Shown piece by piece: positions 20,264-28,981 of a stretch of DNA of 64,000 nt. Position 1 is the first letter of the stretch, and each line of letters starts with the position of its first letter. Under the pieces are notes generated by a model that was not told the DNA's origin, made no database searches, and saw only the letters and a program-made list of their open reading frames with translations. Origin of the DNA: Saccharopolyspora sp. NFXS83 (GTDB taxonomy: Bacteria; Actinomycetota; Actinomycetes; Mycobacteriales; Pseudonocardiaceae); contig NZ_JAPFGB010000018.1 in assembly GCF_026241095.1 (NCBI RefSeq), positions 1 to 64,000 on the forward strand. The letters run 5' to 3'. Both the position numbers and the translations under genes were made by a program.

Positions 20264-21254
20264 GCCGGATCACCTTGCGCACGATGTAGAGCGGGCGCTG
20301 GCGCACCTCGTCGTAGATGCGCCCGACGTAGCTGCCGATCACGCCGAGCGAGAGCATCTGCACGCCGCCGAGGAACAGCATCACCACCATGATCATGGTC
20401 CAGCCGGACACGGTGACCTGCGGCAGGAACACCCGCATCGCCACGGCGTAGAGGATGCCCAGCACGGCCAGCGCGAGGCTGAGGAACCCGATGCGGGTGA
20501 TCAGCTTCAGCGGCGCGGTGGAGAACCCGGTGACCCCGTCGGCGGCTAACCGCACCATCTTGCGCAGCGGGTACTTCGTCTCGCCTGCGGCTCGCTCGTC
20601 CCGGTCGAACAGCACCTCGGTCTGCTGGAACCCCATCGAGGCGACCATGCCGCGGATGAACCTGCTGCGTTCGCGGAAACCGCGCAGCTCCTCGGCGGCC
20701 CGGCGGTCCAGCAGCCGGAAATCCCCGGTGTCGACGGGAATGTCCACTTCGGCCAGGTTGTGCAGCAAGCGGTAGTAGGAGTGCGCGGTGAGCCGTTTGA
20801 AGCGGGTGTCGCGGCGGGTGCGGCGCCGCGCGGACACGATCTCCGCACCCCGCGCCCACGCGTCGATCATCTCGATGCTGACCTTCGGCGGGTCCTGCAG
20901 ATCGGTGTCCATCACGATCACCGCGTCGCCCTCGGCGTGGTCGAGCCCCGCGGTGATGGCGATCTGGTGGCCGAAGTTGCGGGCGAAGTCCAGCACCCGC
21001 ACCCGCGGGTCGGCCTCGGCGAGTTTCCGCAGCACGGCTAGGGAATCGTCGGCGGACCCGTCGTTGACGTAGACGAACTCGTAGTCGAAGTCCGGCCGGG
21101 TGTCGGTGGCGGCGATCAGCTCGTGGTGGAAGCGGCGGATGCCGTCCTGCTCGTTGTAGACCGGAAGCACGTAGGAGATGAGCGAACCCGTTGCCGCCTC
21201 CTCGGTCCGCTGGTGCGACGGCACCGGCACCGCTGGGCTGATCGTTTCGGCCAC
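20250..21254 (-). CDS. GT2 polyprenyl-phosphate glycosyltransferase (GtrB/DPM1-like)
   Basis: A 334-residue enzyme. The GT2 domain begins ISYVLPVYNEQDGIRRF, has VNDGSADDSL and the DXD-type motif VIVMDTDLQDPP, and carries KRLTAHSYYRLLHNLAEVDIP typical of polyprenyl-phosphate sugar synthases. Two C-terminal helices (LITRIGFLSLALAVLGILY and IMVVMLFLGGVQMLSLGVIGSY) end in IYDEVRQRPLYIV. It probably makes a polyprenyl-phosphate sugar used by the GtrA partner or by outer-face transferases. GTG 21254 is chosen for the GAGGGGG site; ATG 21269 is an alternative. One TTA leucine codon is present (20549-20547). Confidence 0.9.
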   Translation of the reverse strand: MAETISPAVPVPSHQRTEEAATGSLISYVLPVYNEQDGIRRFHHELIAATDTRPDFDYEFVYVNDGSADDSLAVLRKLAEADPRVRVLDFARNFGHQIAITAGLDHAEGDAVIVMDTDLQDPPKVSIEMIDAWARGAEIVSARRRTRRDTRFKRLTAHSYYRLLHNLAEVDIPVDTGDFRLLDRRAAEELRGFRERSRFIRGMVASMGFQQTEVLFDRDERAAGETKYPLRKMVRLAADGVTGFSTAPLKLITRIGFLSLALAVLGILYAVAMRVFLPQVTVSGWTMIMVVMLFLGGVQMLSLGVIGSYVGRIYDEVRQRPLYIVRKVIRHDQS

Positions 21255-21517
21255 CTGACTCCCCCTCATCGCCGCTCGCCCTGCGTGGACGCCGAGCGCG
21301 GCTGATCGGTTGCCCGGCAGCCGGGGATCCGGCGCGGGCCTTCCAAACGAGGAACGCCGCGGGTGCCCGGCGCGGCCAGTTTTCCGCATCCGCGGGCACT
21401 TTCGCACCGAGATCGTGTGATCGTTATGCGTCGGCCCGGAGAACGCGGTGATCACGGGCTTGCCGGAGCTCGACGTATCACCGGTTCGGCTGGTGCGGCA
21501 CGCGCGTCGCCGCGCGG

Positions 21518-24500
21518 TCACGGATGCAGGTTCCCCTCTTCGAACGGGTACTCGCCGTCGCCGCCCGCGCCGCCTTGGCGCACCCGCCGGGTCGTCCGGT
21601 CGTAGACGTCGCGGTCCAGGTCGTAGCTCACCGACAGCACGTGGCCCCAGACGAAGCCGGGATCGCCGCGCAGCCTGCTCGGCGTCTCCCACCTGCGAGA
21701 TTGGGCGGGCACTCCGGTGAACACGCCGCCGTAGGACGGGTCGAAGGCCATCGAGCCCTCACCGCCGGGCGGGGTGATGAACAGGCCCGGGCTGTCGGCG
21801 GTGCCGTGCGAGACGCGCGGGTAGTCGACGTAGCAGGGGAACAGGAAGCTGATCGGCCAGTCGACCAGCGCCGGAACACCCCCGTCGAGCACGTCGCGCA
21901 GCGGCACCACGTCGCGCACCGCGGGCCCGCCGAACGCCAGCCAGCCCTGCTCGTCGGTGGTGGCGTCGGTGGCGCGCAGCCGCACCCGGTCCGCGCCCGC
22001 GGGCAGGTCCGCGGCATCGACGGTGATCAGCCGCCAGGAGCGGAAGTCGCGCCAGTCGGCGGCGCGGCCCATCCGCGGGTCGTCGTAGGGGAGCTGGCGC
22101 GGCGGCGGATCGCGCAGTTCGCGGGAGCCCAGCGCGCGCACCTGGTCGGCGGTCTCAGGGCCCGCGGTGTTCTGGCCGAACTCCACGCGCAGGTCGTTGC
22201 CCTGCTCGGGACGCCCGGCCACCCACACCGACAGCTCCTGGCCGGAGCGCAGCGCGGGCAGCTCGAACCAGCCGGTGGTGACCTCGCCGGTGGTGCGCGG
22301 GCCGTCGGCGAGGCTGTCCCACATCAGCGGGCTCGCGTCGGTGGGCTCGGCCTCGGCGCCCGTGGGGCGCAGCGCGAGCTCGTCCGGCGGGCGGCGCAGC
22401 AGCGGTTCCTGCGGGGGCCAGCCGGGACGGCCCTGGTTGGCGACGAAACCGGCGGGTTCACGTCGCTGCTCGTCCGCCGCGTCCTGCTCGGTGTCGTCCA
22501 GCGGTCCTCCGGTGAGGGCGAGCGTGCCGTCCTCGGCCAGCGGCAGCGTCTCCACCTCGTTCTCGATGCCGCAGCTGCGCGCCCGCACGCTGTCCCAGCT
22601 GGAGCGGCCCACCGAGAACGCGCCTGCCTGCGCGGGAGCCTGCAGGAACGAGCCGATCAGCACCGCGACCATCACCAGCGCCGACGTCGTGAACAGCGCC
22701 GTCGCGGGCAGCGTCCACGCCCCCGCCAGCACCCGCAGCCGCACCAGCCCGAACGCGACGACGCCGATCAGCACCGCGGCCAGCAGCCACGGCAGCGGGC
22801 CGTCCAGCGGCAGGTCCAGCGGGCGGGTCGCGGTGTCCGACCACGGCACGCCGAAGTCCGAGTACTGCCACCACGAGTTCGGTCCCTGGAACGCCAACGC
22901 CGCCGCCCCGGCACCGGCCACCGCACCGGCGACGCCGAGCTGCCGGGCCTCCCGGCGGGCGTTGGGCAACGACCCGACCCGGGCCAGCAGCACCACCGTC
23001 GCCGCCAGCAGCGCCGGCGCGACCCCGGCGAGCGCGCCGAAGTGGTGCGTCCACTTCGACGGCGTCAGCCACAGCGTCGCGAACACCGCCAGCACCGCGC
23101 CGATCAGCAGCGGCAGCTCCGGCATCCGCACCGCGCGGTGCAGCCTTCGCAGCACCCCGGCCGCGGCCAGCAGCACCGCCGCGAGCACGAGCAGCACCGC
23201 GAGCCGCTTGCTCGCCGTGCCCCACGTGCTGGTCCCCAGCAACGAGGAGTAGCGCTCGATCTCCTCGTACCAGCCGAGGTTCGGCCCGAACTCGTTGTGG
23301 ATCGCGGTCGCCCGGGTGAAGCCGGTCCAGGTGGAGTCGGCGAACATCGCGACCACGCCGACCGAACCGAGGCAGCACAGCAGCGCGGCCCGCGTCGGCA
23401 CCGCCATCCAGCGCGGCAGCTCACCGGGCAGCAGCAGGAGTCGCCGGATGCGCGGCGCGAACATCAGCACGACGAGCACGGCCGCGATCCCGGTGGGCGT
23501 GACCGCGACGGTGAGCCCCGTCAGCAGCGCGGCCCCGCCGAGGTATCCGAACGGAGCCCGCACACCGGGGGCGGTGGCTCGCAGCAGCAGCGCGAGAACG
23601 GCGGCGGTGCCGAGCGCGACGAACGCCTCCGGCCGGATGCCGAGGTCGAACGGCAGCCAGCACGCCAAGAAGAACACCGCGGTCAGCAGGTGCACGCCCG
23701 CCCGCCGGACGCCCCGGCACAGCGGGGCGACGATGCCGTGGCTGAGCACCAGCCAGGTGAGCAGCCCGGCGACGACGCTCGGCACCCGCAGCCACGCCGG
23801 GGCCAGGCTGTACTCCGAGACCCAGCGCATCAGGTGCTGCACCAGCGTGAACGGTGCTTCGGACGCGTTGAACCAGCGGTAGAAGTTGCCGATGTCGCCG
23901 GTCGCCGCGTGGTTGCGGATGGTCAGCATCGCGAAACCGTCGTCGTCGCTGATCGGCCCGATGACCAGCCACAACGCCAGCACGGCGGCGACCAGGGCAT
24001 CAACCGGCAGTAATAGCGAGAGGTCGAAGCGAATGCGACCGAGGGCTGCTCGCCGGATTCCGGCCCAGGCCGGTGGCGTGTGCGCGATGAGCAGCAGCAA
24101 CGACGCGGCGGCCAGCACGATCGCGAACCCGGTCAAGGACAGCTTCAGCGACGTCGGGGCCGTCTCGAACCAGGTGTAGGTGCGGGCCGTGACCGACAGC
24201 TGCACGGCCTGCTCCGGTGGCAGCCCGGTGCTGAACGTGAAGATCTCCGGTGCGGGCACTCCGGGCAGCGCGATCGGCGGCAGCGTCCCCACGGTGATCG
24301 TGGAGTGCTGGGCGTCGGCCCGGACGGTGAGGTCGCAGTCGGCGGGCAGCGGCGGCAGCGCCACGGCGCGCTCACCCATGACCAGCTTCGGGGCGCCGCC
24401 TTCGGCGCTCAGCAGCAGACCGTCCCGGTCGCTTCCCGGCGGCACCGTCGCGAGCACCATCGTCGGATCCGGCCGGTCCAGCGCGGCCCGCAGCGCGGGG

Positions 24501-24799
24501 CACGGGATCGTCGCGGTGAACTGGGCGGGCCGGTACGGGGCGAGCAGGGCGGTGGTGGACACGGCGGGCTCGTCGGCGGCGGGCCAGCTCACCTCGGTGC
24601 GGTCGGCCCACACCGGCGCGAAGGGCAGCGCGAGCGCGCAGCTCAGACCGGCCACGCCGAGCAGCAGCGCCACCACGTGCGCGATCCACCGGGCGCGGCG
24701 TGCCGTGGGGGCGGGCAACGCGTCGAGCTGACGGCTCGGTGGCGCCTTCGGTCTTTCCCCGGGTGCTCCGTCCGAGCGGATCGGGCTGCTGGGCTCCAC
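21518..24799 (-). CDS. emb: Arabinosyltransferase (EmbA/B/C family)
   Basis: A 1,093-residue GT-C arabinofuranosyltransferase that transfers arabinose from decaprenylphosphoryl-arabinose to wall arabinan; target of ethambutol in mycobacteria. About 13 hydrophobic helices fill residues 40-700. Family marks: GPISDDDGFAMLTIRN with the catalytic Asp pair, GNFYRWFNASEAPF, GIRPEAFVALG, the proline-region LTPSKWTHHFGAL, and SWWQYSDFGVPWSDT. The C-terminal third is a carbohydrate-binding-like extracellular domain with DWRDFRSWRLITVDA and a final WGHVLSVSYDLD. Only one emb gene is here, as in corynebacteria, rather than the embCAB trio. GTG start with GAGG upstream. Confidence 0.95.
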   Translation of the reverse strand: MEPSSPIRSDGAPGERPKAPPSRQLDALPAPTARRARWIAHVVALLLGVAGLSCALALPFAPVWADRTEVSWPAADEPAVSTTALLAPYRPAQFTATIPCPALRAALDRPDPTMVLATVPPGSDRDGLLLSAEGGAPKLVMGERAVALPPLPADCDLTVRADAQHSTITVGTLPPIALPGVPAPEIFTFSTGLPPEQAVQLSVTARTYTWFETAPTSLKLSLTGFAIVLAAASLLLLIAHTPPAWAGIRRAALGRIRFDLSLLLPVDALVAAVLALWLVIGPISDDDGFAMLTIRNHAATGDIGNFYRWFNASEAPFTLVQHLMRWVSEYSLAPAWLRVPSVVAGLLTWLVLSHGIVAPLCRGVRRAGVHLLTAVFFLACWLPFDLGIRPEAFVALGTAAVLALLLRATAPGVRAPFGYLGGAALLTGLTVAVTPTGIAAVLVVLMFAPRIRRLLLLPGELPRWMAVPTRAALLCCLGSVGVVAMFADSTWTGFTRATAIHNEFGPNLGWYEEIERYSSLLGTSTWGTASKRLAVLLVLAAVLLAAAGVLRRLHRAVRMPELPLLIGAVLAVFATLWLTPSKWTHHFGALAGVAPALLAATVVLLARVGSLPNARREARQLGVAGAVAGAGAAALAFQGPNSWWQYSDFGVPWSDTATRPLDLPLDGPLPWLLAAVLIGVVAFGLVRLRVLAGAWTLPATALFTTSALVMVAVLIGSFLQAPAQAGAFSVGRSSWDSVRARSCGIENEVETLPLAEDGTLALTGGPLDDTEQDAADEQRREPAGFVANQGRPGWPPQEPLLRRPPDELALRPTGAEAEPTDASPLMWDSLADGPRTTGEVTTGWFELPALRSGQELSVWVAGRPEQGNDLRVEFGQNTAGPETADQVRALGSRELRDPPPRQLPYDDPRMGRAADWRDFRSWRLITVDAADLPAGADRVRLRATDATTDEQGWLAFGGPAVRDVVPLRDVLDGGVPALVDWPISFLFPCYVDYPRVSHGTADSPGLFITPPGGEGSMAFDPSYGGVFTGVPAQSRRWETPSRLRGDPGFVWGHVLSVSYDLDRDVYDRTTRRVRQGGAGGDGEYPFEEGNLHP

Positions 24800-24917
24800 G
24801 ACACCGTCCTCAAGAAGATCTTCCCCGTCGCCGCGGGGTCATTCTTGCGCACGCGTCAGGCCCGGCTCCCGTCACCGCCGGGGGAGCCGGTCTTCGCGGT
24901 CGGTGCCGCACCGGTGC

Positions 24918-25745
24918 TCAGAGCGATTCGTCGAGGAAGGTGGCCGTGTCGCCGGGGCTCAGCGCAGCCGCGCGGAGCCGGGTGAACGCGGTGTCGTACC
25001 AGTCGGTCTGGGCGGGGCCGTCGAGGTAGTCGGCGTTGACCAGGTTCTCGATGTAGACCAGCGAGCCGGGAGTGGGCTGCTCGAAGCGCAGCAGGTGGAA
25101 GGTGGTGCCCATCGCGGCGTGCGCGCCGGTGCCGAACGGCAGCACCTGCACCGTGATGTTCGGCCGCTCGGTGAGGTCGCGCAGGTGCGCGAGCTGCTTG
25201 TGCATCACGGCGCAACCGCCGACCTGGCGGCGCAGCACGGCTTCGTTGAGCACCGCGGTGAGCACCGGCGGTTCGTCCCTGCTGAGCACCGATTGGCGGT
25301 CGGCGTTGATGGTGACGAGCCGTTCGAGCTCGTCGGCGTCCCGGCGCGGATCAGCGGCGAGCCCGACGGCCTTCGCGTACTCCGGGGTGCGGAACAGCGC
25401 GGGCACGAGTTCCGACTCGTACGTCGAGATCGTGGCGGCGATGCTTTCCATCGCGATGAATCGCTGCGCCCAATCGGGAACGCGAATGTGATTCCGTTTC
25501 CGCGCTTGGCGGGCGAGTTGCACAACGGTGTCCGCGGAGTCGCCCGCCACCCCGTAGCAGTCGATGAGCAGCCGGACGTCTCCCGGTCCGATGGTGGCCT
25601 TCCCCGTCTCGATCTTGCTGATTTTCGGTTTGGTGCATTCCAGTGCGATCGCGGCCTGTTCCTGGGTCTTTCCGCAGTTCTCGCGCATGTCCCGCAGGAG
25701 TCGTCCCAGCTGCAGCCGGGCGACGGGCGGGCCGGTGATGCTCAT
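24918..25745 (-). CDS. XRE-family regulator with DUF5753 domain
   Basis: A 275-residue regulator. Residues about 10-65 form a helix-turn-helix (RLLRDMRENCGKTQEQAAIALECTKPKISKIETG), and the remainder is the DUF5753 domain with the characteristic AQRFIAMESIAATISTYESELVPALFRTPEYA and PNITVQVLPFGTGAHAAM stretches. These proteins are numerous in actinomycetes and pair with small DUF397 or zinc-finger-like partners, influencing development and antibiotic production. The adjacent divergent small gene at 25994 could be the partner. ATG 25745 has AAAGG upstream. Confidence 0.9.
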   Translation of the reverse strand: MSITGPPVARLQLGRLLRDMRENCGKTQEQAAIALECTKPKISKIETGKATIGPGDVRLLIDCYGVAGDSADTVVQLARQARKRNHIRVPDWAQRFIAMESIAATISTYESELVPALFRTPEYAKAVGLAADPRRDADELERLVTINADRQSVLSRDEPPVLTAVLNEAVLRRQVGGCAVMHKQLAHLRDLTERPNITVQVLPFGTGAHAAMGTTFHLLRFEQPTPGSLVYIENLVNADYLDGPAQTDWYDTAFTRLRAAALSPGDTATFLDESL

Positions 25746-25993
25746 CGGCGGCCTTTCGAGCGAATTGTGTGATCACTACCAGTTCTTCCAGTGCCGGGAC
25801 CCGAAGGCAATCAAGATCATCCGAATGGGTAGTTCCTTGTGGAATGAACTCTCTTTATCGTTCAGGTACACGGTTTCGTTTCGGATGTCGATCGTGGTGC
25901 GCGAACGACGCGGCGGACCGGAATGTCCCGGATTTCGACCGGTGGTTCCGCGCGGCGCACCGCTGTCCGCGGCGACGAACGAGGAGGTTCGCG

Positions 25994-26218
25994 GTGTTCA
26001 TCAGGTCAGCCGGCCCGGTCGCGTACTGGCGCCCGGCGCAGGGCGAGCGGCACGCCTTGTCCCCGGAGCAGCGCCCCTATCCGGGGCAGGCGCGCGAGGC
26101 GTTGTGCGGGCTGCGGCTGACGGTCACCGAACCCACCGACTGCGACTGGTTCGCCGAAACCTGCTCGGACTGCCTGATCCGGGCCAAGGCCCTGCGCGAC
26201 GCGCGGGAGCAGGCATGA
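25994..26218 (+). CDS. Small cysteine-containing protein, actinobacterial zinc-finger type
   Basis: A 74-residue protein: FIRSAGPVAYWRPAQGERHALSPEQ, then ALCGLRLTVTEPTDCDWFAETCSDCLIRAKAL. The three-cysteine cluster after an early HAL and CGL resembles small zinc-binding proteins encoded next to DUF5753 regulators in actinomycetes. GTG 25994 is favoured by GAGGAGG at 25981-25987; longer in-frame starts lack a ribosome site. It is divergent from the XRE/DUF5753 gene and overlaps the following membrane-protein gene (ATGA). I suspect it works with that regulator; no function is known. Confidence 0.65.
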   Translation: MFIRSAGPVAYWRPAQGERHALSPEQRPYPGQAREALCGLRLTVTEPTDCDWFAETCSDCLIRAKALRDAREQA

Positions 26219-26589
26219 TCGCCCAGTTCGCGGCGCTCGCCGCCGCAGCGGCGCTGCTGATCGCGCTGGCGCTGCTGCTCCCGCTGCGCGGCGGGGCGGG
26301 CGAGCACGCGCACGCGGGTCCGGGGACGGTCACGGTGGACCGGCTCCGCGCCGCGCCGCCGCCCCCGGCCGTGGTCGCGGCGCCGATCGCCGCCGTGCCG
26401 GACGAGGAGATCGTCTGGCCGACCGACGAGCCGGAGCACGTGGGAAAGCACCGCCTGCGCACCGACGAGTGGGTCTGCCACCGGTTGGCGACGCTGCTCG
26501 CGCTGCGCGCCCACCACGAGCGGCGCCCCGTCGTCCCGAGCGGCCCGCCGCCGCGCGTCGATATTCGCTTGCACGGCGCCGTAATCTGA
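26215..26589 (+). CDS. Hypothetical single-pass membrane protein
   Basis: A 124-residue protein I do not recognise. It starts with a hydrophobic helix (IAQFAALAAAAALLIALALLLPL), then a Pro/Ala linker and a short polar part containing EEIVWPTDEPEHVGKHRLRTDEWVCHRLATLLALRAHHERRP. The ATG overlaps the preceding stop, so it is co-translated with the zinc-finger-like gene. The C-terminal part may be cytoplasmic or extracellular; nothing in the sequence decides. Confidence 0.6.
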   Translation: MIAQFAALAAAAALLIALALLLPLRGGAGEHAHAGPGTVTVDRLRAAPPPPAVVAAPIAAVPDEEIVWPTDEPEHVGKHRLRTDEWVCHRLATLLALRAHHERRPVVPSGPPPRVDIRLHGAVI

Positions 26590-26790
26590 ACGACGTGATC
26601 CGCTGACGAAGCAGCCCGCTCGCCGGAACCCGGCACCCCGGAGCTCCCGATGGAGTTGCCGGCGCCCTCGGCGCGAATTCCGCGCTAGCCGTTCGGCACG
26701 AGCGCTCGCCGGTCTCCGCCCGAGATCGGTGCCTTCGGTGTCCCCACCACTCGCCGCGCGGCGGTTTCCGCGGCGGAGAACGAGGCTTCC

Positions 26791-27651
26791 ATGTCAGCCA
26801 CGATCGTCCTGATCCACGGTGCGGCGAGCACGGCCGCGATCTGGGGTCCGCTGCAACGCGAACTGGCGTTGCGCGGTCACCGCAGCCTGGCGCCGGACCT
26901 GCCCGGCCACGGGATGAACGCGCACCACCCGCCCGGCTTCTACCAGGCTCCGCAGGACCTCGACGAGTTCGCCACCGCCCCGTCCGCGCTGGCGGGCGTC
27001 GGCGTCGACGACTACGCCGACCACGTGGAGGCGCTGGTCCGCCGCGTCGCCGAGCACGGCCCGGTGCTGCTCGCTGGGACCAGCGCGGGCGGCGTCCCGA
27101 TCACCGCGGTCGCCGAGCGGGTGCCGGAGCTCGTCGACCGGCTGGTGTACCTGTCCGCGTGGTGCGCCGTCGGTTCGGACGCGGTCGGCGAGTACGCGAG
27201 CCGGCCGGAACGTGCGGGGAACCTGTTCGACCGGATCCCGTGGCCCGTGATCGGCGATCCGGCCGCGCTGGGCGTGGTCCGGGTCAACCTGCGCAGTTCC
27301 GATCCGGAGCTGTTGCGGGCGGCGAAGGCGGCGATCATGGCCGAGGGGACCGACGACGAGTTCCGGGCGCTGATCGACGTCATGGAGCCGGACGTGAACG
27401 TCGCCATCGCCGCGGAGCCCCGGTTCGCCACCGCCGCCCGCTGGGGCCGGGTTCCGCGCACCTTCGTGCGGTTCACCGCGGACGAGTCGATCCTGCTCGC
27501 CGAGCAGGACCGCATGATCGAGGAAGCCGACGAGCTGGCGCCCGACGCCCGGTTCGACGTGCGGTCGATCGATTCCAGCCACGTCGGGTACTTCTGCCGC
27601 CCGGCGGAATTCGCCGATCTGCTGGGATCGCTGGCCGGTGAACTCGGTTGA
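26791..27651 (+). CDS. Alpha/beta hydrolase
   Basis: A 286-residue alpha/beta-hydrolase. The oxyanion region is IVLIHGAASTAAIWGPL, the nucleophile elbow is LLAGTSAGGVPIT (Ser in GTSAG), and the catalytic His is in DSSHVGYFCRPAEFADLL; an Asp/Glu before it (ESILLAEQDRM) may complete the triad. No signal peptide is present, so cytoplasmic. The family covers esterases, lactonases and similar enzymes; the substrate is unknown. It converges on the first LGFP gene across a shared terminator at 27667-27692. Confidence 0.85.
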   Translation: MSATIVLIHGAASTAAIWGPLQRELALRGHRSLAPDLPGHGMNAHHPPGFYQAPQDLDEFATAPSALAGVGVDDYADHVEALVRRVAEHGPVLLAGTSAGGVPITAVAERVPELVDRLVYLSAWCAVGSDAVGEYASRPERAGNLFDRIPWPVIGDPAALGVVRVNLRSSDPELLRAAKAAIMAEGTDDEFRALIDVMEPDVNVAIAAEPRFATAARWGRVPRTFVRFTADESILLAEQDRMIEEADELAPDARFDVRSIDSSHVGYFCRPAEFADLLGSLAGELG

Positions 27652-27666
27652 CGAGGGGCGCGCGAA

Positions 27667-27692
27667 GCCGGGCCTGCCGAAGCAGGCCCGGC
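27667..27692. terminator. Bidirectional hairpin terminator
   Basis: Perfect 11-bp stem, GCCGGGCCTGC/GCAGGCCCGGC, closed by a CGAA tetraloop. It lies 15 bases after the hydrolase stop and 29 bases from the stop of the opposing LGFP gene. Confidence 0.8.
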
Positions 27693-27721
27693 CCGTCAGT
27701 GGCGGTTCACCCGCGGCGGGT

Positions 27722-28702
27722 TCACCACGGCGCGTCGGTGACCTCGCCGGTGCTCTCGTCCAGCACGACGTAGCCGCGCTGGAAGTCGACCTGCGTGCCC
27801 CCTTCGACCTCGTGCGGGTCGGAGGTCGGGTAGCCGAGGTAGCCGGCCTGCCCGTCCAGCTGGTCCCAGCGCTCCAGGATCGGCCCGGCCAGCCAGTGCG
27901 CGCCGGAATCCGGGGACCAGTAGGCGGCTCCGGGCTCCCCGCCGGTGCCCGCGAACTCGTTGTACCGGCCGACGCCGTCGGCGACGACCAGCTCGTCGGT
28001 CGTCGGATAGCCCAGCGTTCCGGTCTCCCAGCCCTGCCCGGCCCAGACGTCGCGGATGTCGCCCTGCACGGAGTGCGCGCCGGACTCATCGGACCAGTAC
28101 ACCGAGGCGCCCGCCCCGTCCGGCCCGACGAAGTGGTTGTACGCGCCTGCCCCGTCGGCGGTGGTGGAGGTGCTCTTCGTCGGGTAGCCGAGGTAACCGA
28201 CCTCCCAGCCCTTCGACTCCCAGAAGTCCCGCACCGGGCCCCACACGGCTTGCGCCCCGGTGTCCGGGGTCCAGTAGATCGACGGGTGCACGCTGCCGCC
28301 GGTGAAGTGGTTGTAGCGCCCCACACCGTCCGGTGCGACCAGTTCGTCGGTGGTGGCGGCGCCGAGCTCGGGCGCGCCGCCGAGCTCGGTGTACCGCGCG
28401 GCGATGTCGCCTTGGATCGCGGTGACGGCGCCGTCGCCGAGATTCTGGAACATCCAGCCGTGCTGGTACTGCTGGTAGTTGAACTTCTCGGCGTTCTGCT
28501 CGGAGTCGACGGGCTCGCCCAGCAGTTCCCGCAATGCGGCGTCGTTCCAGTAGCGGTCTTCGATCGCGGTGAAAGCCTGCTGCTCGGCCTGGGCGGTCTG
28601 CGCGGCGGGTTCCGGCGCGGTGGCGGCGGTGGCCGCCGGCCCGGCGAGCGCGAGCGGTACGGCTGCCGCCGCGAGCACGATTCCCCAGTGCTTGGTCTTC
28701 AA
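27722..28702 (-). CDS. Secreted LGFP-repeat protein 1
   Basis: A 326-residue exported protein: signal peptide (HWGIVLAAAAVPLALAGPAATA), a short helical region, then about five LGFP-type repeats of roughly 50 residues recognisable by LGYPTTDE/LGYPTKST/LGYPTSDP and YNHFVG/YNEFAG plus IYW/VYW...GAH elements. LGFP repeats occur in exported actinobacterial proteins and are thought to attach to the arabinogalactan wall. The start is TTG 28702 (AAGGGG upstream); no ATG or GTG fits. A second such gene lies upstream in the same direction but is separated by a strong terminator. Confidence 0.85.
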   Translation of the reverse strand: MKTKHWGIVLAAAAVPLALAGPAATAATAPEPAAQTAQAEQQAFTAIEDRYWNDAALRELLGEPVDSEQNAEKFNYQQYQHGWMFQNLGDGAVTAIQGDIAARYTELGGAPELGAATTDELVAPDGVGRYNHFTGGSVHPSIYWTPDTGAQAVWGPVRDFWESKGWEVGYLGYPTKSTSTTADGAGAYNHFVGPDGAGASVYWSDESGAHSVQGDIRDVWAGQGWETGTLGYPTTDELVVADGVGRYNEFAGTGGEPGAAYWSPDSGAHWLAGPILERWDQLDGQAGYLGYPTSDPHEVEGGTQVDFQRGYVVLDESTGEVTDAPW

Positions 28703-28896
28703 GGCACGTCCCCTTTTCGCTTGCGTAGCAAGGAATTCCGTACGACATGGACACGCCCGACGGGTGCCGGTGGTTGCCCCGCTCCGAGGCGTTCACCGGT
28801 TTGGCCGCAGTCGCCGGGGGACGCTCCACTCGAACGTCGCAGCCGCGGGTTCGTCGAATTCCCGGCGGCGGCGGGGCACGAGGTGGCAGAAAGGAA

Positions 28897-28936
28897 GAGG
28901 TGCGCCTGACGGACCCCACTCCGTCAGGCGCACCTC
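28897..28936 (-). terminator. Terminator of LGFP gene 2
   Basis: Perfect 17-bp stem (GAGGTGCGCCTGACGGA with its complement) around a 6-base loop CCCCAC, 45 bases beyond the stop of the 428-residue LGFP gene. It separates the two LGFP genes. Confidence 0.85.
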
Positions 28937-28981
28937 AGCTCGTCGCGGCCCGATTGCGGGCCGCACAGCGGAAAACTCGAC

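Noticed and set aside
21524-24013. 829-codon frame opposite emb
   Set aside because: Arg/Gln/Pro-rich shadow of the emb gene without signals or family features.
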